DNA of 64,000 nt, from NCBI RefSeq assembly GCF_006770285.1, contig NZ_CP017195.1:372001-436000 (forward strand), written 5' to 3'. The first letter of the stretch is position 1, and every line of letters begins with the position of its first letter. Shown piece by piece: positions 25,159-35,466 of this stretch. The translations under genes were made by a program, and so were the position numbers. The stretch is from Lactococcus paracarnosus (GTDB lineage Bacteria > Bacillota > Bacilli > Lactobacillales > Streptococcaceae). The notes beneath the pieces are model-generated. The model made no database searches and had not been told where the DNA came from. It worked only from the letters and a program-made list of their open reading frames with translations.

Positions 25159-26445
25159 ATGATGAATATCTCAAGATGGAAAAAAGTCTTAATTTCAGCG
25201 GTTACTGTGCTTTCAATTGGTCTACTTGTTGGTGGTTGTGGTAAAAAAAATACGGCTAATAAAGTCAAAAAAGGTGACGCGGTTGAGCTGACATTTTGGA
25301 ATGGCTTTACAGCAAGTGATGGCGAAATTTTAAAAGGGATTGTTGATGATTTTAATAAAAGTAATGATAAAAAAATAAAGATTAAAATGGATGTTATGTC
25401 ATGGGCAAACTTTAATGAAAAATTGCCAACCGCCATTACGTCGAAAACAGCACCCGATTTTGTTGCGATGAACTATGGTGATTTAGCAAATTATGTTTCA
25501 AATGGTGCTTTACAATCAGTAGATGACTTCTGGAAATACGATGGCGTTGATAAGAGCAATTTTACTAAAACATCCGTTTCTTTGGGCGAGATTAAAGGGA
25601 AACAATGGTTCATTCCTATGCAAGTTCAAGGGATGTACACATTCTGGAATAAATCTCTATTTAAGGCAGCTGGTTTAGATCCTGAAACACCACCCAAAAC
25701 TTGGGAAGAGTTGGCTCAAATGGCGCCCAAACTGACAAATAGCTCAAAAAACGTGTCAGGTTTCGTCTTTAATAAAGATGGGTCAGCACCACTTTATAAC
25801 TGGATTCTTGCAAATGGTGGTAGTCTAGTAAATGCTGACTACTCAAAATCAACTTTTGCATCGCCTCAAACGCTTGAAGTACTTAAGGTCATTCAAAAAA
25901 TGATTCATGTCGACAAAACAGGGCCCGAATCAATTGGCGGTGCTGAGATGGATAACTTGATGAATGCTGGGACTTTAGCAATTGAGCTAAATGGTCCATG
26001 GCTTAATAATGGGTTGAAAGCCAATGAAATTAATTATGGCGTGACAACACTTGTCCAAGGTAATTCTGGCAAACAAACAGCTATTTTAGATGGTGTTGGC
26101 TATGCGATTCCATCTAGTACAGATAAAAGCAAGAAAGAAGCAATATACGAGTTCTTAAAATACTGGAATTCAACAAAAATTGGGAAAAAATGGTCTACTT
26201 TGAACGGATTTCCAGCCTATTTAAATTCTGTAAATGAAGATGCGGATATTAAAGCAAATCCGATTGTTGCAGAACTATCTAAACAGATGGTCTATGCAAA
26301 ACCGTTCTTGCCTGGATTTGATAAGCTATCAGCGATTAATACTGACGTGATTAATCCATTAATTGAAAAGTTGACAGCTGGGGAGAATCCAGAAAAACTA
26401 ATGAATGAAGCGGATAAAAAAATTAATACCATTTTAAAGGGTTAA
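25159..26445 (+). CDS. ABC transporter sugar-binding lipoprotein
   Basis: The roughly 428-residue protein has a lipoprotein signal peptide ending in VGGC (lipobox LVGG-C), then a family 1 extracellular binding fold (ELTFWNGFTASDGEILKGIVDDFN). It should hold arabinose-containing oligosaccharides at the outer membrane face of the cell for the two permeases encoded next. GAGGAAG at 25147-25153 serves the ATG at 25159. Confidence 0.9.
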   Translation: MMNISRWKKVLISAVTVLSIGLLVGGCGKKNTANKVKKGDAVELTFWNGFTASDGEILKGIVDDFNKSNDKKIKIKMDVMSWANFNEKLPTAITSKTAPDFVAMNYGDLANYVSNGALQSVDDFWKYDGVDKSNFTKTSVSLGEIKGKQWFIPMQVQGMYTFWNKSLFKAAGLDPETPPKTWEELAQMAPKLTNSSKNVSGFVFNKDGSAPLYNWILANGGSLVNADYSKSTFASPQTLEVLKVIQKMIHVDKTGPESIGGAEMDNLMNAGTLAIELNGPWLNNGLKANEINYGVTTLVQGNSGKQTAILDGVGYAIPSSTDKSKKEAIYEFLKYWNSTKIGKKWSTLNGFPAYLNSVNEDADIKANPIVAELSKQMVYAKPFLPGFDKLSAINTDVINPLIEKLTAGENPEKLMNEADKKINTILKG

Positions 26446-26505
26446 GCTAACTCAAATTATGCAATTGACGATGTATCCTTACATGATTGATTGCTATCGC
26501 TAAAC

Positions 26506-26533
26506 GCACATATATATTTTATATGTTGCTTTT
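26506..26533 (+). other. Hairpin between the binding protein and permease genes
   Basis: ACATATA and TATATGT form a 7-bp stem followed by TTGCTTTTAT. It lies in a 200-base gap. A partial terminator or 3' stabiliser here would give more binding protein than permease, a common need in such operons; that is inference. Confidence 0.45.
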
Positions 26534-26648
26534 ATCAAAACTTTGAAAACAACTCAGCAATTTTATTGACGTGTCAAAACTAAGTATTAAGGAGGAAAGT
26601 AACGATTTGGAATAGACAATGGGTTTAAACTTTAAAGAGGAGGAATAT

Positions 26649-27557
26649 ATGAAGTCCAGATTCACTAGATTAAGTAGTTATTGGAACAAATCAGAGCATG
26701 CTGCCTATCTGTTCTTAGCACCATCTTTTCTTGTACTAGTTTTGTTTACAGTCGTCCCACTTTTGGGGACGTTCGTCATTAGTTTTACGAATTTAAATAT
26801 GTTTTTTACTAAGCAGGATTTTGTTGGATTTGACAATTTTATACGCGTATTTCAAGATGATCGTGCCGTTCATTCTCTAGTGCATACAATCTATTTTACG
26901 CTGTTAGAGACGCCGGCTCAAATTATTGTAGGCTTATTATTTGCCTCTCTTTTAGTAAAGGACAATATATTTAATCGATTTTGTCGTTCAACCTTTTACA
27001 TACCGGTCATTTGTTCTTTGACGTCAATTGCGATTATTTTCTCCATGCTATTAGACCCTAATATTGGTGCTATCCCTTTCTTATTTTCTAAGTTAGGTTT
27101 AGTAGCGCCTCAGTTTTTTAGAGATCCAACACTTGCGATGCCAACAGTTGCTTTTATGACTGTTTGGAAAAATTTTGGGGTAACGATGACCTTATTGATG
27201 ACGGCTATGCAAGGTATCTCCAAATCGTATTATGAGTCTGCTGATCTGGATGGTGCGACGTCAAGTCAAAAATTTTTCTCGATTACCTTACCTCAAATTG
27301 TGCCAACATTAGGCTTCTGTATTTTAACCAATTTGATAGGCTCCATGCAAGTTTTCGACCAAGTCTATGTCGCAACAGGTGGGGGACCAAGATTTAAGAC
27401 AGAAACAGCAGTCCAATACATTTATAGTCGCGGCTTTAAACCCCCTTATGAATTAGGCTTTGCCTCTTCCTTGTCTTCGGTACTCTTTGCGATTATTGCT
27501 TTTATGGCGATATCGGCAAATTTGTATATGTCTAAAAAAGAAAGAGAAATGAGATAG
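26649..27557 (+). CDS. Sugar ABC transporter permease 1 (AraP/MalF-like)
   Basis: The 302-residue permease has six membrane helices and the conserved cytoplasmic EAA loop YESADLDGATSSQKFFSITLPQI, which docks the ATPase. Start ATG 26649 follows AGAGGAGG; the in-frame ATG 30 bases upstream lacks a site. It pairs with the next gene. Confidence 0.9.
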   Translation: MKSRFTRLSSYWNKSEHAAYLFLAPSFLVLVLFTVVPLLGTFVISFTNLNMFFTKQDFVGFDNFIRVFQDDRAVHSLVHTIYFTLLETPAQIIVGLLFASLLVKDNIFNRFCRSTFYIPVICSLTSIAIIFSMLLDPNIGAIPFLFSKLGLVAPQFFRDPTLAMPTVAFMTVWKNFGVTMTLLMTAMQGISKSYYESADLDGATSSQKFFSITLPQIVPTLGFCILTNLIGSMQVFDQVYVATGGGPRFKTETAVQYIYSRGFKPPYELGFASSLSSVLFAIIAFMAISANLYMSKKEREMR

Positions 27558-27568
27558 AGGGTGTTAAG

Positions 27569-28393
27569 ATGACGAATAAAAAATATAAAACGCTTGTTGG
27601 GCGTGTCGCACTGTTTGTTGTGTTGCTCTTAATTGCTTTTCCATTTATCTGGCTATTTATCTCCTCATTTAAGTATGAAAAAGATATCATATCTTTTCCA
27701 CCACGAATTTTTGCAGATAAATATACTTTTGATAACTATGTTAAAGTATGGACGACGATTCCCTTGGTAAACTATATCAAGAACACAGTTATTTTTGCTG
27801 GTGGCGTTGTCCTAACGTCAGTTTTCTTTGATTCTCTAGCAGGGTATGCTTTTGCTCGTATGCAATTTAAAGGCAAGTCAGCATTGTTTTACTTTGTTTT
27901 GTTGACGATGATGATTCCATTCCAAGTGTTTATGATCCCACTATTTATTGAGATCAACCAATTAGGCTTATTGGATACTTATGCGGGATTAATTATTCCT
28001 CGCATGACAACTGCTTTTGGCATATTCATGATGCGATCATTCTTTGTTGCGCTACCAAAAGATTTAGAAGAAGCTGCCCGTATAGATGGGCTTAATGAAT
28101 TCCAGATTTTTACCAAGATTATGTTGCCATTAGCAAAACCAGCATTCCTTTCTTTAGGTATCTTTACTTTGATGAATAACTGGAACGACTTATTATATCC
28201 ACTCATTCTGACGAGTAGCACAGAAATGAGAACGCTTCCAGCGGGTTTGTCTTTGTTCTCTGGACAAAATATTTCATTTTATGGTCCAGTGATGGCAGGT
28301 ACTGTCATTTCTATGTTGCCATTGCTAATGATTTATATCTTTGCACAAAAATATTTCGTTCAATCTTCGGCCATGGCTGGTATGAAAGAGTAG
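27569..28393 (+). CDS. Sugar ABC transporter permease 2 (AraQ/MalG-like)
   Basis: The 274-residue permease has six helices and the EAA loop LEEAARIDGLNEFQIFTKIMLPLAKPA. It begins 11 bases after permease 1. No ATPase gene is present in the operon, so a shared MsmX/MsmK-type ATPase elsewhere in the genome must power the transporter. Confidence 0.92.
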   Translation: MTNKKYKTLVGRVALFVVLLLIAFPFIWLFISSFKYEKDIISFPPRIFADKYTFDNYVKVWTTIPLVNYIKNTVIFAGGVVLTSVFFDSLAGYAFARMQFKGKSALFYFVLLTMMIPFQVFMIPLFIEINQLGLLDTYAGLIIPRMTTAFGIFMMRSFFVALPKDLEEAARIDGLNEFQIFTKIMLPLAKPAFLSLGIFTLMNNWNDLLYPLILTSSTEMRTLPAGLSLFSGQNISFYGPVMAGTVISMLPLLMIYIFAQKYFVQSSAMAGMKE

Positions 28394-28397
28394 TCCT

Positions 28398-28973
28398 ATG
28401 AATCAATTAATAAGTAGTAAATTCTATGTAGGTTTATTGAAGGTAACAGATTATGTATTATTAGGGATGTTATGGGTTGTCACAAGTTTACCGATAATCA
28501 CGATAGGTATGACAAGCTCGGCTATTTTGACTGTCTTGCATCAATGGGATAAAACAGGTACAGGCTCTATTACCATCAGATATTTTAAAGCATTTCGGCA
28601 TCACACTGTAGTTGCCCTATTGAATGGTATCTTCTATATAGTAGGTTTAGGAACGATCGCTTTCTTATTTCATTCTGATGGACTAACAGTTCCGGTTGCA
28701 GTAGGTTTAGTCATTGCTTTTGTGATGGCAACGATGCTGTTCTTGAACTTAACGCAAATCATTGTCTCATCAAAACATAAAAAGATAACTTATTTTGATT
28801 TTTTTGAGATGTCAGTTCAGTCAATTTTTTTAAATCTATTTGCTAATTTATTGAGTGTGCTTGTTGTTTATTTAAGCTATAGCATTGTTAGTGTTTTTCC
28901 ACCACTTATTTTTGTTTTTGCAGGTGGCATATGGCAACTACTTTATCGGCTTGTATCAAGGAGAATGAAATGA
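28398..28973 (+). CDS. YesL-family (DUF624) membrane protein
   Basis: The 191-residue protein has about five membrane helices with the YesL-like start YVGLLKVTDYVLLGMLWVVTSLPI and a GSITIRYFKAFRHH loop. YesL proteins accompany oligosaccharide ABC transporters of Gram-positive bacteria; their role is not known. Its stop overlaps the start of the second GH51 gene (ATGA). Confidence 0.8.
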   Translation: MNQLISSKFYVGLLKVTDYVLLGMLWVVTSLPIITIGMTSSAILTVLHQWDKTGTGSITIRYFKAFRHHTVVALLNGIFYIVGLGTIAFLFHSDGLTVPVAVGLVIAFVMATMLFLNLTQIIVSSKHKKITYFDFFEMSVQSIFLNLFANLLSVLVVYLSYSIVSVFPPLIFVFAGGIWQLLYRLVSRRMK

Positions 28974-30514
28974 GTATTGAAAAAACGCGTATTACAACAA
29001 GTTCTGATTATAAAATAGGTGAGATAAGTCAGCGGCTGTTTGGTTCTTTTATTGAACATATGGGAAGTGTTGTCTATACAGGTATTTATGAACCTGGACA
29101 TGCTCTAGCAGATGAAAATGGGTTTCGATTAGATGTCCTAGAAAAAATAAAAGCGTTGCATTTAGGTGTCATTCGTTATCCTGGTGGTAACTTTACGTCT
29201 GGTTATGATTGGACTGATACGATTGGGCCGATAGCGGAACGGCCTAAAAAAATTGACTTAGCTTGGCGCGCGATTGAACCAAATAGTTTTGGTTTGAATG
29301 AGTTTATGACTTGGATAAAGGAAGTTGGCGCAGAACCAATTTGGACGATTAATTTAGGGACAGGAACTATAGATCAAGCAAGGAATATTATTGAATACTG
29401 TAATTTTCCTAAAGGCACTTATTGGAGTGATCTAAGGCGATCGCATGGTGTAGAAAATCCGCATGAGATTAAACTTTGGTGCTTGGGAAATGAATTAGAC
29501 GGGTCATGGCAAATTGGTGCGAAATCTGCTATTGAATATGGTCGGTTGGCTAATGAGACAAGTAAGGTCATGAAATTAGTAGACAGCAGTATTGAAACTG
29601 TTTTAGTTGGTAGTAGTACGCCGAGATTATTGTCATATCCGTCTTGGGATCGGATTGCTTTAGAGGAGGCCTATGATACTGTAGACTATCTTGCTTTGCA
29701 TAATTATATTGATAAATATGATGAGGATGACTTAACTAAACCACCGAGAACAGAGCGGGACGATACTGCAACTTACTTGGCGAAATCAAAACGGTTTGAT
29801 CGTCAAATTGAAGATGTGATTGCGACCTGTGACTATGTTAAAGCCTTGAAACGAAGTGATAAAACAATGTATCTTGCTTTTGATGAGTGGAACGTCCACA
29901 ATCAGCCAGAAAAGCAAAATAATGCTTTTGAAATTGGCAGTCCGGTAGATTGGTGCTACTTTACAATGGAAGATACCCTTCTGTTTGCCTCGCTGGGATT
30001 ATCGATTCTAAGACATGCTGATAGAGTCAAAATTGCATGCCAGTCATTATTAGTCAATACAATTCCATTGATCTTGACAGATGCTAAAGGTGCATGTTGG
30101 GTTAATCCAACTTATTATGTGATGCAACATTTAGCAACATATGCAAAAGGAGAGGTACTTCAGGAGATAAAGCAGGGGCCTATGTATGATGTTGATAAAA
30201 TAAAATCTGTGGATTATTTGGATAGTTGTGTTGTCGAAAATAAAGAGGAAATCATTTTATTTATTGTTAATCGCATGCCAAGTCATCAGATGTTTAGCTA
30301 CCAGTCAGATCAAACTTTAGCAGATGAAATCCAGCATATTGAGTTAAGTAGCGCTAGTTTATTAGATAAAAATACAAGAGAAAATCCTGAAACAATTGTA
30401 CCTAAAGAAACGGTAGAGGTGGTTCAATGGCAGAACAAGCAAGTTGACATGATGCTCTCACCCTATTCTTGGCATGTTATTAAGATGAAAAAAGGAGAAA
30501 AGAATGACATATAG
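28970..30514 (+). CDS. GH51 alpha-L-arabinofuranosidase, second copy
   Basis: The 514-residue enzyme is a diverged paralog of the first, with acid/base Glu175 (CLGNELDGSW) and nucleophile Glu306 (AFDEWNVH). It has an extra loop near residues 249-272 (YDEDDLTKPPRTERDD) that the first copy lacks, close to the catalytic face. This suggests a different linkage preference. AAGGAG at 28959-28964 serves the ATG at 28970. No signal peptide is present. Confidence 0.93.
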   Translation: MSIEKTRITTSSDYKIGEISQRLFGSFIEHMGSVVYTGIYEPGHALADENGFRLDVLEKIKALHLGVIRYPGGNFTSGYDWTDTIGPIAERPKKIDLAWRAIEPNSFGLNEFMTWIKEVGAEPIWTINLGTGTIDQARNIIEYCNFPKGTYWSDLRRSHGVENPHEIKLWCLGNELDGSWQIGAKSAIEYGRLANETSKVMKLVDSSIETVLVGSSTPRLLSYPSWDRIALEEAYDTVDYLALHNYIDKYDEDDLTKPPRTERDDTATYLAKSKRFDRQIEDVIATCDYVKALKRSDKTMYLAFDEWNVHNQPEKQNNAFEIGSPVDWCYFTMEDTLLFASLGLSILRHADRVKIACQSLLVNTIPLILTDAKGACWVNPTYYVMQHLATYAKGEVLQEIKQGPMYDVDKIKSVDYLDSCVVENKEEIILFIVNRMPSHQMFSYQSDQTLADEIQHIELSSASLLDKNTRENPETIVPKETVEVVQWQNKQVDMMLSPYSWHVIKMKKGEKNDI

Positions 30515-31451
30515 TAATCCCGTTGTTATCAATCGTGCAGATCCCTGGATTTATAAACATGTTGATGGCTATTATTATTTTATTGCGACACACCCAGACT
30601 ATCAAGTGATAGAACTACGACGTGCTAAAAAAATCAATGAGTTAAAGCAGACAAAAGAAATTAAAATTATTTGGTATGCACACGATTCGGGTAATGAGAG
30701 CCAGCTGATCTGGGCTCCGGAACTTCATTTTATCGCTAATAAATGGTATGTCTATTTTGCGGCAAGTGATGATCCAATCATCAGAGATGCCGATCATCAT
30801 CATCGCATGTTTGTCCTGGAGAATACGGATACCGATCCTTTTAAAGGTGAATGGGCTGACAGAGGACAAATAAAAACACACCAGGAAAGCTTTAGTTTAG
30901 ATGGCACTGTATTTCAGTTGAAAAATGACCTTTATTATTGCTGGGCACAGTCAGAACCGACAATTCCTGGTAATTCAAATCTCTACCTTGCTAAAATGAG
31001 TAATCCTTGGACGTTAAAAGGCAAGATATTAACATTAAGTATGCCTACTTTACCTTGGGAATGTAAGGGGTTCATGGTCAATGAGGGTCCGGCAGCCATT
31101 ATTAGAAATGGTAAAGTCATACTCAGTTATTCAGCAAGTGCTACTGATGAAAATTATGCGATGGGACTTATCTGGGCTAATACTTCAGATGACCTACTTG
31201 ATGGGTATAGCTGGCATAAATCAGATCTACCTGTATTTAAGAGTTCTGAAGCATCTCATCAATTTGGACCAGGTCATAATTCTTTTACGATCTCAGAAGA
31301 TGGAACGACTGATTTATTGGTCTATCATGCAAGACCTGAAAAAAATCAGTCTGGAGACCCCCTAGCAAATCCAAATCGTCACACGAGAGTTCAAGCATTC
31401 GATTGGGGAGAAGATGGCTTACCGATATTTGGCGAACCCGTTAAGGATTAA
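30504..31451 (+). CDS. GH43-family arabinosidase
   Basis: The 315-residue five-bladed propeller enzyme has the GH43 acids: base Asp13 (INRADPWIYK), pKa-tuning Asp133 (FSLDGTVFQ) and acid Glu194 (MVNEGPAAI). It also has the family's WAPELHFI. It lacks a signal peptide and overlaps the GH51 gene by 11 bases. Likely activity is alpha-L-arabinofuranosidase or exo-arabinanase on imported oligomers; the exact linkage cannot be told from sequence. Confidence 0.88.
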   Translation: MTYSNPVVINRADPWIYKHVDGYYYFIATHPDYQVIELRRAKKINELKQTKEIKIIWYAHDSGNESQLIWAPELHFIANKWYVYFAASDDPIIRDADHHHRMFVLENTDTDPFKGEWADRGQIKTHQESFSLDGTVFQLKNDLYYCWAQSEPTIPGNSNLYLAKMSNPWTLKGKILTLSMPTLPWECKGFMVNEGPAAIIRNGKVILSYSASATDENYAMGLIWANTSDDLLDGYSWHKSDLPVFKSSEASHQFGPGHNSFTISEDGTTDLLVYHARPEKNQSGDPLANPNRHTRVQAFDWGEDGLPIFGEPVKD

Positions 31452-31532
31452 CGATTAGCAAGAGTATCTAATCAGCAGCAATCAAGCGATTAAGATAAAA
31501 ATGTTGACAATGAAATTAAGGAGGTACGTATC

Positions 31533-33119
31533 TTGGAAATAAGGGAAAAGATTGCACAGGGTCTGACATCACTAGGTATTGAATTAGGGTCCACGAGAAT
31601 AAAGGCGGTGTTGATTGATGATACGTTTCAAATCATTGCGCAAGGTAATTTTGAATGGGAAAATCAGTTAGTTGATGGCTATTGGACCTATTCACTTGAC
31701 GATATATGGCGTGGTATCCAAACAAGCTATCAGGAAATGGCAAGTGACGTAAAAGAACAATATGGGATAGAGATTGAAATAATTGGGTCAATTGGTTTTT
31801 CAGCGATGATGCATGGTTATATGGCATTTGATCAACAAGACCAATTAATGGTGCCTTTTAGGACCTGGAGAAATGCGACAACGACCCAAGCAGCTCAAGA
31901 GTTAACGCAACTTTTCAAGTATAATATTCCTGAGCGTTGGAGTATTGCCCATTTATATCAGGAGGTTCTGAATAAGAAAACGTATCTTGAAAATTTATCA
32001 TTTTTAACGACCTTAGCTGGCTATGTACATTGGCAATTAACAGGTGAGAAGGTACTGGGTATTGGAGATGCTTCAGGCATGTTCCCGATTGACCCTAAAA
32101 CTAAGAATTACTACCGACGTATGCTGACTCAGTTCGATGAAAAAAAAGCATTACATAACTTACCATGGCGCGTGTCAGAAGTGTTACCTAAAATAGCTTT
32201 AGCTGGTGAAGTTGCAGGGTTTCTAAGTGAAGTTGGTGCGAAAAGATTAGATAAATCAGGTAACTTAAAAGCAGGTATTCCATTTTGTCCACCAGAGGGT
32301 GATGCAGGAACAGGTATGACAGCAACGAATAGTATTGGTAGGCGGACCGGTAATATTTCAGCAGGTACCTCAGCATTTGCGATGATCGTATTGGAAAAAG
32401 AATTGCAAGATGTTTACCCTGAAATTGATTTAGTTATGACACCTACAGGTAGCTTGGTTGCAATGGTACATGCCAATAATTGTTCATCTGAACTAAATGC
32501 TTGGATGACCCTTTTTAAGCAAGTTAGTGAGGTTGTTGGTGCGCATATTTCAACCAATGAATTGTTTGAACTGATGTTAAATCAAGCCTTGTTAGGGGAT
32601 GCTGATTGTGGCGGGATGTTATCTTATGGCTACCATTCAGGAGAAAATATAACTAAAGTACCGGAAGGTCGTCCTTTGTTTGTTAGAAGGCCAGAAAGTC
32701 AGTTTAGTTTAGCAAATGTGATGCGGCTACATTTATATTCAGCTTTTGCTGCCTTGAATATTGGCATGAAAATTTTAAAACAGGAGCAGGTTCAAGTTGA
32801 CAAAATTGTTGCTCATGGAGGCATTTTCAAAACGCCTGTTGTTGCGCAACAAGTCTTAGCAGCAGCGATGAATGTACCGATCACCATTATGGCAACTGCT
32901 GGTGTGGGAGGCGCTTGGGGAATTGCATTACTTGCAGCATTTTCACGAAATAAACTGCCTGAGCAAGCCTTGTCGACGTTTTTGAATCAAGACGTATTTG
33001 ATAAGGTCAAGCGGACAACAATTACCCCAATTGCGCGGGATGTTAAAGGATTTGAGAGCTTTATGACGCGATATCAAAGTGGTTTACCAGTTGAACTTTC
33101 AGCTATTGATCATCTATGA
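31533..33119 (+). CDS. araB: FGGY-family kinase, probable L-ribulokinase
   Basis: The 528-residue kinase has the FGGY start SLGIELGSTRIKAVLIDD, the phosphate-binding GRRTGNISAGTSAFAM and the C-terminal VAHGGIFKTPVVAQQVLAAAM. It phosphorylates L-ribulose in the arabinose route; its place just before araD and araA supports this, although by sequence it belongs to a lineage sometimes annotated as xylulokinase-like. It uses a TTG start at 31533 with a strong AAGGAGGT at 31518-31525. Confidence 0.85.
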   Translation: MEIREKIAQGLTSLGIELGSTRIKAVLIDDTFQIIAQGNFEWENQLVDGYWTYSLDDIWRGIQTSYQEMASDVKEQYGIEIEIIGSIGFSAMMHGYMAFDQQDQLMVPFRTWRNATTTQAAQELTQLFKYNIPERWSIAHLYQEVLNKKTYLENLSFLTTLAGYVHWQLTGEKVLGIGDASGMFPIDPKTKNYYRRMLTQFDEKKALHNLPWRVSEVLPKIALAGEVAGFLSEVGAKRLDKSGNLKAGIPFCPPEGDAGTGMTATNSIGRRTGNISAGTSAFAMIVLEKELQDVYPEIDLVMTPTGSLVAMVHANNCSSELNAWMTLFKQVSEVVGAHISTNELFELMLNQALLGDADCGGMLSYGYHSGENITKVPEGRPLFVRRPESQFSLANVMRLHLYSAFAALNIGMKILKQEQVQVDKIVAHGGIFKTPVVAQQVLAAAMNVPITIMATAGVGGAWGIALLAAFSRNKLPEQALSTFLNQDVFDKVKRTTITPIARDVKGFESFMTRYQSGLPVELSAIDHL

Positions 33120-33150
33120 TAACTGCTAATAGGAGAAAGAAGGACGTAGG

Positions 33151-33846
33151 ATGTTAGAAGCATTAAAAGAAGCAGTTTTCAAAGCTAATCTAGATCTACC
33201 CAAGCACGGCTTGGTCAAGTATACTTGGGGCAATGTTTCAGCTATTGATCGGGAAGCAGGCTTGTTTGTGATCAAACCCAGTGGTGTCAAGTATGAGACA
33301 CTTCAGGCAAGTGATATGGTCGTTTGTGATTTGGCAGGAAATGTAGTGGAAGGTGAGCTAAATCCTTCATCAGATACGGCAACACATGCCGTCTTATATC
33401 AATCTTTTCCTGAAATAGGCGGCATAGTACATACGCACTCGACTTGGTCAACGATTTGGGCACAGGCGGGACTGGATATACCAGCCATGGGGACAACGCA
33501 TGCGGACACTTTTTATGGTCCAGTACCTTGTGCCCGCTTCCTAACTCAGTCAGAAATTGACCGAGGATATGAATCAGAAACAGGGCATGTCATTGTAGAG
33601 ACCTTTAAAAATCGTGGCATTGATCCACTAGCAGTGCCAGGGGTATTGCTTCATGGACATGGGCCCTTTACTTGGGGTAAAACAGCTGATATTGCTGTGA
33701 TGAATGCAGTTGTGCTTGATGAAGTTGCTAAAATGACTCTCTTTTCACGAGAGTTGAACCACTTTTCTGAATCGCTACCCCAGCGTATTTTGGACAAACA
33801 TTATCTTCGTAAACATGGCAAAGAGGCTTATTATGGTCAAAAATAG
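33151..33846 (+). CDS. araD: L-ribulose-5-phosphate 4-epimerase
   Basis: The 231-residue class II aldolase-fold enzyme has [15 protein letters not shown], the KPSGVKYE phosphate site and [14 protein letters not shown], whose histidines hold the zinc. It converts L-ribulose 5-phosphate to D-xylulose 5-phosphate, which enters the pentose phosphate or phosphoketolase route. It lies 31 bases after araB. Confidence 0.95.
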   Translation: MLEALKEAVFKANLDLPKHGLVKYTWGNVSAIDREAGLFVIKPSGVKYETLQASDMVVCDLAGNVVEGELNPSSDTATHAVLYQSFPEIGGIVHTHSTWSTIWAQAGLDIPAMGTTHADTFYGPVPCARFLTQSEIDRGYESETGHVIVETFKNRGIDPLAVPGVLLHGHGPFTWGKTADIAVMNAVVLDEVAKMTLFSRELNHFSESLPQRILDKHYLRKHGKEAYYGQK

Positions 33847-33902
33847 CAAGTGAGCAGTTGCTTTGTAATCAGTATACAGTAGTTTTAAAAAGGAGAACAG
33901 AC

Positions 33903-35327
33903 ATGTTAACAATTGGGAAAAAAGAATTTTGGTTTATAGTTGGTTCGCAACATCTTTATGGCGAGCAGACTTTGTTGACAGTAAAACAAGATGCACAAGC
34001 CATCGTAAGTGAGCTGAACAACAGTAAGAGGTTGCCTTATCCTATCGTTTTACAGGAATTAGCAGTTACGACGGATGGTATTACTGAGTTGATGAAAGAG
34101 GCCAATTATCGAGATGAAGTAGCTGGCGTGATGACATGGATGCACACATTTTCACCAGCCAAAATGTGGATTCGTGGTACAAAATTACTTCAAAAACCGC
34201 TACTCCATCTTGCAACACAGTTCAATAAAAGTATTCCTTGGGACATCATTGATATGGACTTTATGAACTTAAATCAGGCTGCTCATGGAGATCGTGAATA
34301 TGGGTTTATTAATGCGCGCTTGAATAAGCAGAATAAAGTAGTAGTCGGTCATTGGGAAGATATAACGGTTCAATCTCAAATAGGCAACTGGATGGATGTA
34401 GCAGTTGCTCATTGCGAGAGTGCTAATATTAAAGTTGCCCGTTTTGGGGATAATATGCGACATGTGGCTGTGACAGAAGGTGATAAAGTTGAAGCACAGA
34501 TTCAATTTGGTTGGGTAGTTGACTACTTTGGGATTGGTGACTTAGTCAAAGTGGTCGATGCAGTCACGGATGAGGAAGTTGATCAGTTATTTGATGTTTA
34601 TCGGGAGCATTATGACTTTGACTATGGTGAGTATGAGCAGGCAACTTGGGAAGCACATGTGAAGGTACAAGCACGTCAGGAAATAGGTATTCGACGCTTT
34701 CTAGAGCTTGGGGGATATACAGCCTTCACAACAAATTTTGAAGATTTGTATGGTATGAAACAATTACCAGGTTTGGCAGTTCAGCGCTTGATGGCAGAAG
34801 GGTATGGCTTTGCAGGAGAAGGCGATTGGAAAACAGCAGCTATAGACAGATTGTTAAAAATCATGGCTCATAATCAAAATACAGGCTTTATGGAAGATTA
34901 TACTTATGAGTTAACAGCAGGAAAAGAAGCTATTCTTCAATCACATATGCTAGAAGTTGATCCTAGTCTTGCTGTCAATAGACCAAGAATTGTTGTTTCT
35001 CCTCTTTCTATGGGTAATTTAGAAGATCCTGCACGATTAGTTTTCGATGGTAAAGCAGGCGATGGTGTTGTCGTTTCAATGGCGGATTTCGGTACACACT
35101 TTAAGTTATTGATTAATGAAATATCAGCATTTGAACCAACACAAGCAGCACCACACTTACCAGTTGCTCGTGTCATGTGGGAGCCTAAACCTAATTTTCA
35201 CGATGGGGTCAGAAGTTGGATTGAAACTGGTGGTGGCCACCATACAGTTGTTTCATTGAATCTAACAAGTGATCAAATCATAACTTGGGCCAAACTTGTC
35301 GCCTTAGAGTTTGTCTTAATTCGATGA
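33903..35327 (+). CDS. araA: L-arabinose isomerase
   Basis: The 474-residue enzyme converts L-arabinose to L-ribulose. It has the usual N-terminal KEFWFIVGSQHLYGE, the central MTWMHTFSPAKMWI and a manganese-site region EGDWKTAA. ATG 33903 follows AAAAGGAG and gives the usual family length, so it is preferred over an upstream in-frame start at 33858. It is the last gene of the operon. Confidence 0.97.
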   Translation: MLTIGKKEFWFIVGSQHLYGEQTLLTVKQDAQAIVSELNNSKRLPYPIVLQELAVTTDGITELMKEANYRDEVAGVMTWMHTFSPAKMWIRGTKLLQKPLLHLATQFNKSIPWDIIDMDFMNLNQAAHGDREYGFINARLNKQNKVVVGHWEDITVQSQIGNWMDVAVAHCESANIKVARFGDNMRHVAVTEGDKVEAQIQFGWVVDYFGIGDLVKVVDAVTDEEVDQLFDVYREHYDFDYGEYEQATWEAHVKVQARQEIGIRRFLELGGYTAFTTNFEDLYGMKQLPGLAVQRLMAEGYGFAGEGDWKTAAIDRLLKIMAHNQNTGFMEDYTYELTAGKEAILQSHMLEVDPSLAVNRPRIVVSPLSMGNLEDPARLVFDGKAGDGVVVSMADFGTHFKLLINEISAFEPTQAAPHLPVARVMWEPKPNFHDGVRSWIETGGGHHTVVSLNLTSDQIITWAKLVALEFVLIR

Positions 35328-35420
35328 TAGCAATTTCACTAACTTGTTGATAGCTACTAAAAGTATGCTGATGGATTACCAGATATCTAACTATCTGATG
35401 AGTAAAGTATTATATAATTA

Positions 35421-35453
35421 AAAAAACAAGTACGCATTGTGTACTTGTTTTTA
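35421..35453. terminator. Terminator between araA and the convergent flavin reductase gene
   Basis: AAAAACAAGTAC and GTACTTGTTTTT form a 12-bp perfect stem with a 7-base loop. A-runs and T-runs on both sides allow bidirectional use. Confidence 0.88.
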
Positions 35454-35466
35454 GATGCTTTAGGGC

